Assembly (NCBI RefSeq): GCF_024666615.1
Contig: NZ_CP088297.1
Coordinates: forward strand, 1,426,001-1,490,000
Length of the DNA: 64,000 nucleotides
Reading direction: 5' to 3'
From: Aquabacterium sp. J223
GTDB lineage: Bacteria; Pseudomonadota; Gammaproteobacteria; Burkholderiales; Burkholderiaceae_C
This document shows positions 16,448-26,135 of the stretch, one piece after another. Made by a program: the position numbers and the translations under genes. The notes below the pieces were generated by a model. The model was not told the DNA's origin. It saw nothing but the letters and a program-made list of their open reading frames with translations, and ran no database searches. Within the stretch, counting starts at the first letter, position 1, and the number at the start of each line of letters is the position of its first letter.

Positions 16448-17243
16448 ACCGGCGCCCGCCGGCTGGGACTGCCATGTGCACGTCTTCGCGGCGTCGGCAC
16501 CGGTGCGGGACGGGCACTACCGGCCGGTCGACCGGCCGCTGGCGCAGATCGAGGCCACGGCCGAGGCCCACGGTGTGCGCCACCTCGTGCTGGTGCAGCC
16601 CAGCGTCTACGGCAGCGACAACACGCTGCTGCTCGACGCCCTGGCCACCGAGCCCGGCCGCCACCGCGGCGTGGTGGTGGTGGACGACACCGTCACCGAC
16701 GCCGAACTCGACGCCATGCACGCCGCCGGGGTTCGCGGCGTGCGGTTGAACCGGGTCTCGCCGGTGGGCGACGGGGCCGATCCGGCGCGGCGCTTCGACG
16801 CGCTGGCGCCACGGCTGCGGCCGCGGGGCTGGCACTTGCAGTGGTACACCGACGCCGCGCAGCTGCCCGCCATCGCCGCGCTGCACCGCGACAGCGGCGT
16901 CACCTGCGTGCTCGACCACCTGGCCGGCTTCGGCCTGGCCGTGCCCGACGACCACCCGGCCTGGCGGGCCGCCGAGGCGCTGGCCGCCGGCGGCGCCTGG
17001 CTCAAGCTCTCGGGCTGGTACCGGCTGGGTGCGCAGGCGCCCTACGCCGGCCTGGTGCCGCGCATCCGCCGCCTGGCCGCGTGGTTCGGTGAGCGCATGG
17101 TCTGGGGCTCCGACTGGCCGCACACCACCTTCGCCCCCGAGGCCATGCCGCCCTACGCCCAGGGCTGGCAGCCCGTCGTCGACGCCCTGGGCCCCGGGGC
17201 CGCGCGGGCGCTGCGCGGCCGTCCGCCATCGATCTACCGCTAG
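16440..17243 (+). CDS. Amidohydrolase family protein, pyrone-dicarboxylate lactonase-like
   Basis: A 267-residue metal-dependent hydrolase of the amidohydrolase_2 type. The HxH metal site is WDCHVHVF near residue 10, followed by IEATAEAHGVRHLVLVQPSVYG, GVRLNR and WGSDWPH, the aspartate strand near the C-terminus. This pattern is shared by 2-pyrone-4,6-dicarboxylate hydrolases (LigI) and related lactonases. The GTG at 16440 is preferred because it starts just before the metal motif and overlaps the upstream TctC stop by 8 bases. Flanking TctC proteins suggest that it opens or hydrolyses an imported lactone or dicarboxylate; the exact substrate is not evident. Confidence 0.78.
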   Translation: MTEPAPAGWDCHVHVFAASAPVRDGHYRPVDRPLAQIEATAEAHGVRHLVLVQPSVYGSDNTLLLDALATEPGRHRGVVVVDDTVTDAELDAMHAAGVRGVRLNRVSPVGDGADPARRFDALAPRLRPRGWHLQWYTDAAQLPAIAALHRDSGVTCVLDHLAGFGLAVPDDHPAWRAAEALAAGGAWLKLSGWYRLGAQAPYAGLVPRIRRLAAWFGERMVWGSDWPHTTFAPEAMPPYAQGWQPVVDALGPGAARALRGRPPSIYR

Positions 17244-17254
17244 AGGAGAACGCC

Positions 17255-18245
17255 ATGCCGACCTTCATCACCCGGCGCCATGCGCTGCGCCTGGCCGTGC
17301 TCGGCCCCGTGGCCGGCACGCTGCCGTCGCTCGCCGGGGCGCAGGCCGCCTGGCCGAACAAGTCCATCCGCCTGGTCGTGCCGTTCGCCCCCGGCGGCAG
17401 CAGCGAGATCGTCGCCCGCGGGGCGGCCGCCGAGCTGACCAAGCTGCTCGGCCAGAGCGTCTTCGTCGACAACAAGCCGGGCGGCGCCGGCAACGTCGCC
17501 ATGGGCGAGGTGGCGCGGGCGGACGACGAGCACACCGTCATCCTCGGCCACATCGGCACGCTGGCGGTGAACCCGTACATCTTCGACAAGCTGCCCTACG
17601 ACGCGGCCAAGGCCTTCGTGCCGGTGTCGCTGCTGGCCAAGGTGCCCAGCCTGTACGTGGTGCGGCCCGAGCTGCCGGTGAAGAACCTCAAAGAGTTCAT
17701 CGCGCTGGCCAAGAGCAAGCCGGGCCAGTTGAACTACGGCTCGGCGGGCAACGGCAGCGCCGGCCACCTGGCCTTCGAGTACCTGAAGATGGCGACCGGG
17801 ACCTTCGTCGTGCACGTGCCCTACCGCGGCACCGGGCCACAGCTCACCGACCTGATGGGCGGCCGGCTGGACGCGGCCGCGGTGGGCGCGCCGGCGGTGA
17901 TGCAGTTCATCAAGACCGGCAAGCTGCGCTGCATCGCCACCGGCACCACGCAGCGGTTGGCCCAGCTGCCCGAGGTGCCCACCGTGGCCGAGCAGGGCTT
18001 CCCCGGCTTCGAGATGACCCAGTGGTACGGCCTGCTCGCCCCCCTCGACCATGGCCCGGGCCAACGTCGACAGGCTGGCCGCGGCCTCGGCGCGGGCGAT
18101 CAAGGAGCCGGCGACGCTGAAGCTGCTGGAAAGCGAGGCCGCCATCGCCGTGGGCAGCACCCCCGCCGAATTCGCCAAGTTCATCGAGCTCGAGCAGCAG
18201 CGCTGGAAGCCGGTGATCGCGCGCGCCAAGATCAAGCCCGACTGA
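17255..18245 (+). CDS. TctC/Bug-family binding protein, second copy (frameshifted)
   Basis: A periplasmic solute-binding protein of about 329 residues after correction. It has a signal peptide (ending ...PSLAGAQA), KSIRLVVPFAPGGSSEIVAR, VFVDNKPGGAGNVAMGE, LNYGSAGNGSAGHLAFEY and VPYRGTGPQLTDLMGG, all Bug-family landmarks. The frame breaks in six C at 18039-18044. Upstream reads MTQWYGLLAP and, with one C removed, continues STMARANVDRLAAASARAI to the stop at 18245. Without correction the protein would run to 18298 in an unrelated frame. It follows the amidohydrolase by 11 bases with a good GAGGAGAA ribosome site. It shares little direct identity with the first copy, so it is probably not a recent duplication. 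Confidence 0.85.
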
Positions 18246-18270
18246 CCGCGGCGGGGGCGGCGGCGCGGCG

Positions 18271-20175
18271 CTACTCCGTCTCCAGCCCCTGCGCCTGAAG
18301 CGCCCACAGCCGGGCGTAGAGGCCGCCGGCCTGGCGCAGCCGCTCGGGCGGGCCGTCCTCGACGACCCGGCCCTGCACGATCACCACCACGCGGTCGAAG
18401 GTGGCCACGGTGGCCAGCCGGTGGGCCACGGCGATGACGGTGCGCCCGTGCATCAGCCGGCCGAGGGCGGCCTGGATGGCGCGCTCGCTCTCGCTGTCCA
18501 GCGCCGAGGTGGCCTCGTCCAGCAGCAGGATGGGCGCGTCCTTGAGGAAGGCGCGGGCGATGCCGATGCGCTGCCGCTGGCCACCGGACAGCCGCGCGCC
18601 GCGCTCGCCGACCAGGCTGTCGTAGCCCTCGGGCAGGCCGCGGATGAAGTCGTCGCAGTGGGCGGCGCGGGCGGCGGCCTCCACCGCGGCGTCGTCGGCG
18701 TCGGGCCGGCCGTAGCGGATGTTCTCGCGGACGGAGCGGTGCAGCAGCGCGATCTCCTGCGGCACCACACCGATGGCCTGGCGCAGGCTGTCCTGCTGCA
18801 CGAAGGCGATGTCCTGCCCGTCGACGAGGATGCGGCCGGCCTGGACGTCCTCCAGCCGCTGCAGCAGGCCGACCAGGGTCGACTTGCCGGCGCCCGACGG
18901 CCCGACGATGCCCACCCGCTGGCCGGCGCCGATGTGCAGGTCCAGGCCCTGGAAGACCGGCTGCCCGCCCTCGTAGGTGAAGTGCACGCCCTGCAGCCGG
19001 ATGTCGCCCGCCGGCGCCTGCAGCGGCGACGCCCCGGGCACGTCGGCCACCGGCTGCGGCCGGGCGACCAGCCTGAGCGTCTCGTCGATCAGGCCCAGGT
19101 GCTGCGAGGCGTCGACCAGCGACAGCGCCAGGTCGCGCGAGCCGTGGAGGATGCGAAAGGTCAGGGCGCTGATGACCACCACGTCGCCGGCGGTGCCGGC
19201 GCCCACCGTCCAGGCGCGGATGGACCAGTACAGCATGCCGCCGGCCATCAGCCACAGGCAGATGTCGTGCAGCACCCGCGTCTTCTCCATGTGCAGCCAG
19301 CTCTTGCGGTGGGCACGGGCCTCGAGGCCGAACTCGCGCTGCAGCCGCTCGTACTCGCGCTGGCGGGCGGAGAAGGCCTTCACCGTCCAGATGTTGGCCA
19401 TCACGTCGACCAGCTCGCCGCCGACGCGCGACGCCTGTTCGGCATAGGCCTGGTGGTGCGGCCGGCCGCGGCGGCCGAAGCGGGTGATCAGCGTGCCGAC
19501 GATGGCCACGAAACCGAGCAGCGCCAGCGCCATGCGCGGGTCCACGCTGACCAGCACCACCACCGCGCCGAGGAAGTCGACGATGGGCGGCAGCACGTGC
19601 CAGATGGCGATGCCGAAGAGGCCGGCCGCGGCGCCGGCGGTCTGCGTCACCCGGCTGCCCAGCGCACCCGACATCTGGTCGGCGAAGAAGCGCATCGGGT
19701 GGCGCGTCAGCCGGGCGAACAGGTCCAGCCGCAGGTCCACTCCGGTGGCCACCACCGTGCGGCAGCCCAGCCAGCCGCCCAGCCGCCACAGCGCGCTCTC
19801 CAGCGCGATCAGGCCGATGAACAGCGCCAGCCAGCGCCACACCTCGCCCGCCCGGTGGTTGCCCTCGGCCATGGCGTCGATGATCAGCTTCATGCCGTAC
19901 TGCACGCCCACCGAGCAGCTGGCCCCGCCGACGATGATGGCCGCCAGCACCGCGAACTGCCACGGCCGCCGCCGCACGTAGCCGAGCAGGAAGGGCAGGG
20001 CGCGGTCGGGCAGGTCGGGGGTGGGGGCCGGCGCCGGCACCGGTGCGGCACCGGCGTCGGGCCCCGGCCAGCGCGGCGCGCCGGAGGCGACCGCGGGCGG
20101 GTTGGTGGTCAAGGCGTCGGTCCGGCGGCGGGGGTCCGGGCCGGTGGACGCCGCAGCACGAAGGGGCGGGGGCAT
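18271..20175 (-). CDS. ABC exporter (fused permease/ATPase)
   Basis: A 634-residue half-transporter of the type IV exporter (MsbA/LmrA-like) class. A Pro/Ala-rich cytoplasmic lead is followed by six membrane helices between about residues 70 and 340. The ATPase has Walker A GPSGAGKST, Q-loop VVPQEIALLHRSVRENI, signature LSGGQRQRIGIARAFLKDAP and Walker B ILLLDEATSALD. It probably works as a homodimer exporting a lipid, peptide or hydrophobic compound. The ATG at 20175 is the best placed start; the longer open frame upstream is a shadow of the divergent oxidoreductase gene. It is convergent with the TctC operon and 108 bases from the divergent luciferase-like gene. Confidence 0.85.
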   Translation of the reverse strand: MPPPLRAAASTGPDPRRRTDALTTNPPAVASGAPRWPGPDAGAAPVPAPAPTPDLPDRALPFLLGYVRRRPWQFAVLAAIIVGGASCSVGVQYGMKLIIDAMAEGNHRAGEVWRWLALFIGLIALESALWRLGGWLGCRTVVATGVDLRLDLFARLTRHPMRFFADQMSGALGSRVTQTAGAAAGLFGIAIWHVLPPIVDFLGAVVVLVSVDPRMALALLGFVAIVGTLITRFGRRGRPHHQAYAEQASRVGGELVDVMANIWTVKAFSARQREYERLQREFGLEARAHRKSWLHMEKTRVLHDICLWLMAGGMLYWSIRAWTVGAGTAGDVVVISALTFRILHGSRDLALSLVDASQHLGLIDETLRLVARPQPVADVPGASPLQAPAGDIRLQGVHFTYEGGQPVFQGLDLHIGAGQRVGIVGPSGAGKSTLVGLLQRLEDVQAGRILVDGQDIAFVQQDSLRQAIGVVPQEIALLHRSVRENIRYGRPDADDAAVEAAARAAHCDDFIRGLPEGYDSLVGERGARLSGGQRQRIGIARAFLKDAPILLLDEATSALDSESERAIQAALGRLMHGRTVIAVAHRLATVATFDRVVVIVQGRVVEDGPPERLRQAGGLYARLWALQAQGLETE

Positions 20176-20283
20176 GGCGCAGCCAGAGGCAATTGGGGTT
20201 CCTCCCGGGCGCGGCCTGTGGCCGGGTCCGAGGTGCGGTACCGGTGTTCGGGCTGGGCGGCGCGCGCCTTGCCGCGGCAGGGC

Positions 20284-21255
20284 ATGACGCGCTTCAGTTA
20301 CCACGTCTCGCACGAGCAGTTCGCGCCCTCGGCGCTGCTGCGCTTCGTGCAGCAGGCCGAGGCGGCCGGCTTCGACGCCGCGTTCAGCTCCGACCACCTG
20401 CAGCCCTGGGGCCCGCAGCAGGGCCACTCCGGCTTCAGCTGGGCCTGGCTGGGAGCGGCGCTGCAGGCCACCCGGCGGCTGCAGTTCTCCACCATCACCG
20501 TGCCGGGCGGCTGGCGCTACTCGCCGGTGCTGCTGGCGCAGGCGGCGGCCACGCTGGCCGAGCTCCATCCCGGCCGCCTGCCCTGGATCGCGCTCGGCAG
20601 CGGCGAGGCGGTCAACGAGGCCGTCGTCGGACCCTGGCCGGACAAGGCCGAGCGCAACCGCCGGCTCGAGCGCGGCGCGCGGGCGATGCGCGCACTGCTG
20701 GCCGGCGAGCGCGTGCACCAGGCCGGGCCGCCGACGGTGTCGCACGCGCGGCTCTGGGTGCGGCCGCCGGCGCCGCTGGCGCTCGTCGGCGCCGCCACCA
20801 GCGAGGCCACCGCTCGCTGGCTGGGCGGCTGGGCCGACGGGCTGCTCACCCTGGCGCCCGACGTCGAATCGTTGCGCGCCCTCGTCACCGCCTTCCGCGA
20901 AGGCGGGGGCGAGGACAAGCCGGTGCACTTCAAGTTCGACCTTAGCTGGGCGCCCAGCGAAGACGAGGCCGAACGGCAGGCGCATGCGCAATGGCGCTTC
21001 AACGCGGTGGACCGCGTCAGCGCCGCCGAATGGCACCAGCCCGAGGACTTCGACGCCGCCACCCGCGGGATGCCCGTGGCCGACATCCGTCGGCATGTCT
21101 TCGTCAGCGCGGACCTGCGCGCCCACGCCGACCGGCTGCGCGAGCTGATGGCGCTGGGCCCGGCGTCGATCGACCTGCACCAGGTCGGCCTGTCGCAGGC
21201 GGCGTTCATCGAGGCCTTCGGCCGAGAGGTGCTGCCCGCGCTGCGGCGGCCCTGA
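20284..21255 (+). CDS. LLM-class flavin-dependent oxidoreductase (non-F420 type)
   Basis: A 323-residue luciferase-like monooxygenase/oxidoreductase. It shows YHVSHEQFAPSALLRFVQQAEAAGF, AAFSSDHLQPW, the strand LQFSTITVPGGWRYSPVLLAQAAATL, and GRLPWIALGSGEAVNE, all matching the bacterial luciferase fold. It closely resembles the subfamily called probable non-F420 flavinoid oxidoreductases in non-actinobacteria. FMN is the likely cofactor; the substrate is unknown. The ATG at 20284 directly precedes the first strand. It converges on the MocR regulator (21 bases between stops) and sits beside the Nit1C cluster, so a functional link is possible but unproven. Confidence 0.78.
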   Translation: MTRFSYHVSHEQFAPSALLRFVQQAEAAGFDAAFSSDHLQPWGPQQGHSGFSWAWLGAALQATRRLQFSTITVPGGWRYSPVLLAQAAATLAELHPGRLPWIALGSGEAVNEAVVGPWPDKAERNRRLERGARAMRALLAGERVHQAGPPTVSHARLWVRPPAPLALVGAATSEATARWLGGWADGLLTLAPDVESLRALVTAFREGGGEDKPVHFKFDLSWAPSEDEAERQAHAQWRFNAVDRVSAAEWHQPEDFDAATRGMPVADIRRHVFVSADLRAHADRLRELMALGPASIDLHQVGLSQAAFIEAFGREVLPALRRP

Positions 21256-21276
21256 TCGACGGCCCTCGCCGCTACA

Positions 21277-22662
21277 TCACCGTCGCGTGCGGATGCTGGG
21301 GTGCTCCAGCGTCTGCGCGATCAGGCGCAGCATGCCGTCGCAATCCTCGCGCGACAGCGGCCCGCCGAGGCAGATGCGCACCGCGTCGGGCGGGCTGCCG
21401 TCGGTGCTGAAGGCGGCGCTGGCCACCACCGCCGCGCCCTGGGTGCGCAGGTAGGAGGCGAACTCCACCACGCTCCACGACGAGGCCAGCGGCAGCCACA
21501 GGTGGAAGGCCTCCGGCTGGCTGACGAGGCCGTGCGCGCCCAGGTGCTGCTGCGCCAGGGCGTGGCGGGCGATCGACTCGGCGCGCACCGCGTCCAGCAC
21601 CGCTTCGGCCGTGCCGTCCTCCACCCACCGGGTGGCCAGGCCGCTGGTGATCGGCGAGGCCATGACGTGCAGCGACCGCATGGCGCCGGCCAGCCGCTGC
21701 GCCAGGCGTTCCGACGGCGCGCAGACGTAGGCGCTGCGCAGCCCGGCGCCCAGGCACTTGGAGAAGCCGGTGATGTAGTAGGTCAGCTCCGGCGCGAAGG
21801 TGGCCACCGGCGGCAGGCGCCGGCGCGGCAGCATGGCGTAGGCGTCGTCCTCGATGATGGGCACGCTGTAGCGCAGCGCCACGTCGGCCAGCCCTTCGCG
21901 CCGCCGCGCCGACATGGTCAGCGTGGTCGGGTTGAGGAAGGTGGGGTTGCAGTAGACCGCCTTCGGCGCCAGCGTGCGGCAGGCATGCTCGAAGGCGTCC
22001 AGGTCGGGCCCCTCGTCGTCCATCGGCAGCGGGTGCAGCTGCACGCCGAGCTGGGTGGCGATGGCCTTCAGGCCGGGGTAGACCAGCGCGTCGACGCAGA
22101 TCGATTCGCCCGGCCGGGCGAGCTGCGAGATCAGCGCCGTCAACACGCTGTGGATGCCCGGGCAGACCAGCACCTGGCCGGCGGTGATGCCCGACAGCCG
22201 GCGCTTGAGCCAGGCCATGGCGGCGTCGCGGTCGCGCGGCGAGCCGCCGAAGTCGTGGTAGCGCAGCAGCTCGGCCATGTCGGCGCCCTGCAGCGCGGCG
22301 GCCGCGCCCTCGCGCAGCCGGGCCAGCAGGGCGGGGTCGGTGGGCTCCGGCGGCATGTTCATGGTCATCGCCGCGGCGGTGCCGTTGCGCAGCGGCAGGC
22401 CCGCGGCCTGGCGCCGCACCCAGCTGCCGCTGCCCGAGCGCGAGTCGATCAGCCCGCGCTTGCGCGCCTCGGCGAAGGCACGGGCCACCGTGGTGTAGTG
22501 CAGGTCGAGGTCGCGCGCCAGCTCGCGCAGCGTGGGCAGCCGGTCGCGCTCGGCCAGGCGCCCGTCGCGCAGGTCCTCGGCAATCAGCTCGGGGATGACG
22601 ACATAGGCCGGCTGGTCGGAGGCCTCCAGGCGGCGGCGCCAGCGGGTGGCAAGTTGCGGCAT
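21277..22662 (-). CDS. MocR-type regulator (GntR HTH fused to aminotransferase domain)
   Basis: A 461-residue PLP-dependent transcription factor. The N-terminal winged helix (about residues 15-85) has [24 protein letters not shown]. The fold-type I aminotransferase domain includes [37 protein letters not shown] and the PLP lysine in [14 protein letters not shown]. MocR proteins bind direct repeats and respond to PLP or an amino compound. The gene is divergent from the Nit1C cluster, and the 294-bp intergenic region carries repeated TTGATC boxes, so it is the best candidate regulator of the cluster. The ATG at 22662 was chosen; an in-frame ATG at 22686 would add 8 residues, and neither has a strong ribosome site. 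Confidence 0.88.
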   Translation of the reverse strand: MPQLATRWRRRLEASDQPAYVVIPELIAEDLRDGRLAERDRLPTLRELARDLDLHYTTVARAFAEARKRGLIDSRSGSGSWVRRQAAGLPLRNGTAAAMTMNMPPEPTDPALLARLREGAAAALQGADMAELLRYHDFGGSPRDRDAAMAWLKRRLSGITAGQVLVCPGIHSVLTALISQLARPGESICVDALVYPGLKAIATQLGVQLHPLPMDDEGPDLDAFEHACRTLAPKAVYCNPTFLNPTTLTMSARRREGLADVALRYSVPIIEDDAYAMLPRRRLPPVATFAPELTYYITGFSKCLGAGLRSAYVCAPSERLAQRLAGAMRSLHVMASPITSGLATRWVEDGTAEAVLDAVRAESIARHALAQQHLGAHGLVSQPEAFHLWLPLASSWSVVEFASYLRTQGAAVVASAAFSTDGSPPDAVRICLGGPLSREDCDGMLRLIAQTLEHPSIRTRR

Positions 22663-22956
22663 GGGCGGATTGATCGCATGTTGCATGCCGCGCCGGACCC
22701 GACGCAGGGCCCGGGCGGCACGCCGCGGCGGTGCGGCCGGCCCATTGATCGGGTGCATTGATAGCAGGCCGGCGCCCTGCGCTGGTGCCGGTGGTGAGCC
22801 CGTGTGGTCACACCGTCGCCGGTGCGGTGCGCAGGCGTGTGGCGGGCCCGCCTCTGACAGCAGGTGGTTGATCGGCCGCTTGATCGCATCGGGCGCCGGC
22901 CGGTGGCACATGCGATGCGAGGGTGAACGGGCATCGCAACCACCCAGGAGCCCGCC
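22663..22956. promoter_or_regulatory. Divergent MocR/Nit1C control region with TTGATC repeats
   Basis: TTGATC occurs at 22670, 22745, 22868 and 22880, and TTGATA at 22758. Two pairs form direct repeats: 22868/22880 (12-bp period) and 22745/22758 (13-bp period). Three copies continue as TTGATCG and two as TTGATCGCAT. MocR regulators typically bind such direct repeats, so this is a likely operator set for both directions. No clear -35/-10 pair stands out. Confidence 0.6.
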
Positions 22957-23439
22957 ATGCCCAAGGTCACCAAGCCCGCCAACCGCAAGGGAGACTTCCT
23001 CGTCGACTACGAGGAGAAGGTCTTCGAGGACGTCAAGGCCGAGCCCGGCGAGAAGGCCCTCGTCACCTTCCACACCGTGGCCTTCGAGGGTTCCATCGGC
23101 TTCGTCAACCTGCTGCAGGCCACCCGGCTGCAGCGCAAGGGGTTCGACACCTCGGTGCTGCTGTACGGCCCCGGCGTCACGCTGGGCGTGCAGCGCGGCT
23201 TCCCCACGCTGGGCGACGAGGCCTTTCCCGGCCACCAGAACTTCAACAACCAGATCACCAAGTTCATCGCCGAAGGCGGCAAGGTCTACGCCTGCCGCTT
23301 CGCGCTGCAGGCGCTGTACGGCCATGGCGAGGGATCGCTGATCGAGGGCGTCAAGCCCATCAGCCCGCTGGACGTGCTGGACATCATCCTGCTGCACCGC
23401 AAGTCCAACGCCTTCATCCTCGACACCTGGACGCTGTGA
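22957..23439 (+). CDS. nitB: MSMEG_0572/Sll0783 family nitrogen starvation response protein (Nit1C)
   Basis: A 160-residue cytoplasmic protein of unknown biochemistry, the first gene of Nit1C clusters. It carries [32 protein letters not shown] and [27 protein letters not shown], a DsrE/YchN-like alternation of strands and helices with a conserved cysteine. No signal peptide or membrane segment is visible. The synechocystis homologue is induced on nitrogen starvation. It follows a good CAGGAG site and is separated from the nitrilase gene by 2 bases, so the two are co-translated. The symbol follows the published Nit1C naming as I remember it. Confidence 0.88.
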   Translation: MPKVTKPANRKGDFLVDYEEKVFEDVKAEPGEKALVTFHTVAFEGSIGFVNLLQATRLQRKGFDTSVLLYGPGVTLGVQRGFPTLGDEAFPGHQNFNNQITKFIAEGGKVYACRFALQALYGHGEGSLIEGVKPISPLDVLDIILLHRKSNAFILDTWTL

Positions 23440-23441
23440 CC

Positions 23442-24476
23442 ATGCCCGCCGTGGTGCGCGCGGCCGCCGTCCAGATCGCACCCGACCTGGAGCGGCCCGA
23501 GCGCACGCTGGACCGGGTGTGCTCGGCGCTGGACGAGGCCGCCGGCCGCGGCGTGCAGCTGGCCGTCTTTCCCGAGACGGTGCTGCCCTACTACCCGTAC
23601 TTCAGCTTCGTGCTGCCGCCTTGCCAGCAGGGCGCGCCGCACCTGGCGCTGTACGAGCACGCGGTGGTGGTGCCGGGTCCGGTGACGCAGGCCGTGGCTG
23701 AGCAGGCGCGCCGCCATTGCATGGTGGTGCTGCTGGGCGTCAACGAGCGCGACCACGGCAGCCTGTACAACACGCAGCTGCTGTTCGACGCCGACGGCAG
23801 CGTGAAGCTCAAGCGCCGCAAGCTCACCCCGACGTACCACGAGCGCATGGTCTGGGGGCAGGGCGACGCCGCCGGCCTGCAGGTGGTGGCCACCGCCGTC
23901 GGCCGCGTCGGCGCGCTGGCCTGCTGGGAGCACTACAACCCGCTGGCGCGTTATGCGCTGATGGCGCAGCACGAGCAGATCCACTGCGCGCAGTTCCCCG
24001 GCTCGCTGGTCGGCCAGATCTTCGCCGACCAGATGGCGGTGACCATCCGCCACCACGCGCTGGAGGCGGCCTGCTTCGTGGTCAACGCCACCGCCTGGCT
24101 GAACGAGGCGCAGGTGCGCTCGGTCACCGACGACCCGAAGCTGCAGGCGGCGCTGCGCGGCGGCTGCCACAGCGCCATCGTCTCGCCCGAGGGCCGCTAC
24201 CTGGCCGAGCCGCTGACCGCGGGCGAGGGCCTGGTGGTCGCCGACCTCGACCTGGCGCTGGTCACCAAGCGCAAACGCATGATGGACTCGGTGGGCCACT
24301 ACGCCCGGCCCGAGCTGCTGAGCCTGGCCATCAACCGCCGCCCGGCGCAGCCGGTGGTGCCGATGGACGGCGACCTCGCCCCCTTGCCCGTGAACAGGAG
24401 CCCCGATGAACACGCCCTCGGCCGAGACCCGCGCGTTGATGACCCAGCTGCAGTCGCACGGCCTGCGGCTGCTTGA
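23442..24476 (+). CDS. nitC: Nit6803-family nitrilase (Nit1C)
   Basis: A 344-residue nitrilase-superfamily enzyme that hydrolyses a nitrile to a carboxylate and ammonia. The catalytic triad is E45 ([16 protein letters not shown]), K127 ([13 protein letters not shown]) and C161 ([11 protein letters not shown]). Their spacing equals E53/K135/C169 of the cyanobacterial enzyme Nit6803. The later [16 protein letters not shown] is also family-typical. Its 3' end overlaps the radical SAM gene by 71 bases, longer than usual, so the last 25 residues may be non-conserved. In Nit1C clusters this enzyme is thought to supply ammonia from a cyanide-derived or other nitrile. Confidence 0.93.
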   Translation: MPAVVRAAAVQIAPDLERPERTLDRVCSALDEAAGRGVQLAVFPETVLPYYPYFSFVLPPCQQGAPHLALYEHAVVVPGPVTQAVAEQARRHCMVVLLGVNERDHGSLYNTQLLFDADGSVKLKRRKLTPTYHERMVWGQGDAAGLQVVATAVGRVGALACWEHYNPLARYALMAQHEQIHCAQFPGSLVGQIFADQMAVTIRHHALEAACFVVNATAWLNEAQVRSVTDDPKLQAALRGGCHSAIVSPEGRYLAEPLTAGEGLVVADLDLALVTKRKRMMDSVGHYARPELLSLAINRRPAQPVVPMDGDLAPLPVNRSPDEHALGRDPRVDDPAAVARPAAA

Positions 24477-25533
24477 CCCCGGCGCCGGCGCGCCCAGCCG
24501 CCGTGGCGGCGCCGGCCCGTCGGACCACAAGGCGGTGACGGTGGACGGGCACACGATCATGGTGCCGGTGCACACGTCCACCGCCTGGGGCTCGCCCTTC
24601 GTCGCCGGTGCGCCGGACGCGTCGGGCCGCAGCACGCTGCAGCGTGGCGCCATCTCGATCGCGCAGATCGAGTTCCCGAAGGCGCCGCGCTTCTACGCCC
24701 TGCAGACCTTCGACGGCGTGCCCTACTCGCAGATCGCCACGCTGCACGGCGCCGACGTGCTGGCCACCACCGTGCTGCAGACCTGCATCCGCTACGAGAG
24801 CCGGCGCAAGGCCTGCCGCTTCTGCGCGCTGGGCCAGTCGCTGGCGGCCGGCCGCACCATCGCCCGCAAGACGCCGGAACAACTGGCCGAGGTGGCCCGC
24901 ATGGCGGTGCTGCTCGACGGCGTGAAGCACATGGTGATGACCACCGGCACGCCCGCCGGCGACGACCGCGGTGCGGCGGTGCTGGCCGAAAGCGCCTTCG
25001 CCATCAAGGCGGCGGTGCCGCACCTGCCGCTGCAGGGCCAGTGCGAGCCGCCGGCCGACGACCGCTGGTTCGCCCGCCTGCACGCCGCCGGCATCGACAC
25101 CCTCGGCCTGCACCTGGAGGCGGTGAGCGAGCGGGTGCGCCGCGAGGTGATGCCCGGCAAGGCCGAGGTGCCGGTGTCGCGCTACCTCTCGGCCTTCGAG
25201 GCGGCGGTGAAGGTCTTCGGCCGCGGCCAGGTCAGCACCTACATCCTGGCCGGGCTGGGCGACACGCGCGAGGAGATCCTGTCGATGTGCGAGACCCTCA
25301 TCGGCCTGGGCGTCTACCCCTTCGTCGTGCCCTTCGTGCCGATCAGCGGCACGCCGATGGAGGACAACCCGGCGCCCGACGCGGCGTGGATGCAGTCAGT
25401 GCTGCAGCCGTTGGGTTCGATGCTGTCGGTCGCGGGGCTGCGGTCTTCTGACATCAAGGCGGGATGCGGGAAGTGCGGGGCGTGTTCTTCGCTGTCGCAG
25501 TACGAGCAGCCGGTGGCCTTGGCGGGGGCCTGA
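24406..25533 (+). CDS. nitD: MSMEG_0568 family radical SAM protein (Nit1C)
   Basis: A 375-residue radical SAM enzyme. The FeS motif has unusual spacing, CX9CX2C ([14 protein letters not shown] near residues 127-140), instead of CX3CX2C. A second cysteine group, CGKCGAC, lies near residue 358. The barrel continues with [45 protein letters not shown] and [14 protein letters not shown]. The reaction is not established; the conserved link to a nitrilase suggests that it makes or processes the nitrile substrate. The ATG at 24406 has a strong AGGAG site and lies inside the nitrilase gene. The GNAT gene starts 12 bases after the stop. Confidence 0.92.
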   Translation: MNTPSAETRALMTQLQSHGLRLLDPGAGAPSRRGGAGPSDHKAVTVDGHTIMVPVHTSTAWGSPFVAGAPDASGRSTLQRGAISIAQIEFPKAPRFYALQTFDGVPYSQIATLHGADVLATTVLQTCIRYESRRKACRFCALGQSLAAGRTIARKTPEQLAEVARMAVLLDGVKHMVMTTGTPAGDDRGAAVLAESAFAIKAAVPHLPLQGQCEPPADDRWFARLHAAGIDTLGLHLEAVSERVRREVMPGKAEVPVSRYLSAFEAAVKVFGRGQVSTYILAGLGDTREEILSMCETLIGLGVYPFVVPFVPISGTPMEDNPAPDAAWMQSVLQPLGSMLSVAGLRSSDIKAGCGKCGACSSLSQYEQPVALAGA

Positions 25534-25545
25534 GGCGGTGTTGGC

Positions 25546-26125
25546 ATGACCACGCATGCGCTCACCTGCCTCGAGGCGCCGGTGCTCGCCTCCTTTGCCG
25601 GGCCCGCGGCCTTCACCCCCCTGCGAATTCCGCATCCGCTGGGCCGACAGCGACTGGGAGCGGCGTGAGGCCATGGCGCTGCGGCGGGCGGTGTTCTGCT
25701 TCGAGCAGGGCGTCTTCGTCGGCGACGACCGCGACGCGATCGACGACCATGCGCAGTGCCTGGTCGCGCTGTCGATGGTCGGCGGCGCGGCCGATGCGGT
25801 GGTCGGCACGGTGCGCATCCACCGGGCCGAGCCCGGCGTGTGGTGGGGCTCCCGATTGGCGGTGCACCCGTCGTTCCGGCACCTGGGCCGCATCGGCGCC
25901 ACGCTCATCAAGCTCGCCGTCAGCAGCGCCCATGCGCAGGGCTGCGGCCGCTTCCTGGCCCATGTGCAAAGCCAGAACGTGCCCATGTTCGAGCGGCTGT
26001 ACTGGACCGCGTTGGAAGCGATGAACCTGCACGGCCGACCGCACCACCGCATGCAGGCCGACCTGGCGCACTACCCGCCCTGCGACCGGCCCTACGCCGG
26101 CTTCGTCACCCGCACGTCTGCCTGA
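25546..26125 (+). CDS. nitE: MSMEG_0567/Sll0786 family GNAT N-acetyltransferase (Nit1C, frameshifted)
   Basis: A GNAT-fold protein of about 192 residues after removal of one base. The first frame gives MTTHALTCLEAPVLASFAGP...FTP; the run of six C at 25616-25621 then shifts the frame, and the second reads CEFRIRWADSDWERREAMALRRAVF, the family core. The acetyl-CoA loop appears as RLAVHPSFRHLGRIGATLIK. Deleting one C joins the two exactly. The protein probably acylates an amine produced by the cluster enzymes; this is inferred from the fold. It lies 10 bases before the AIR-synthase-like gene. Confidence 0.85.
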
Positions 26126-26135
26126 GAACGCGGGC

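Noticed and set aside
18421-20283. Long N-terminal extension of the LLM oxidoreductase frame
   Set aside because: The extension lies antisense to the ABC exporter, whose motifs are intact. The LLM domain starts at the ATG at 20284.
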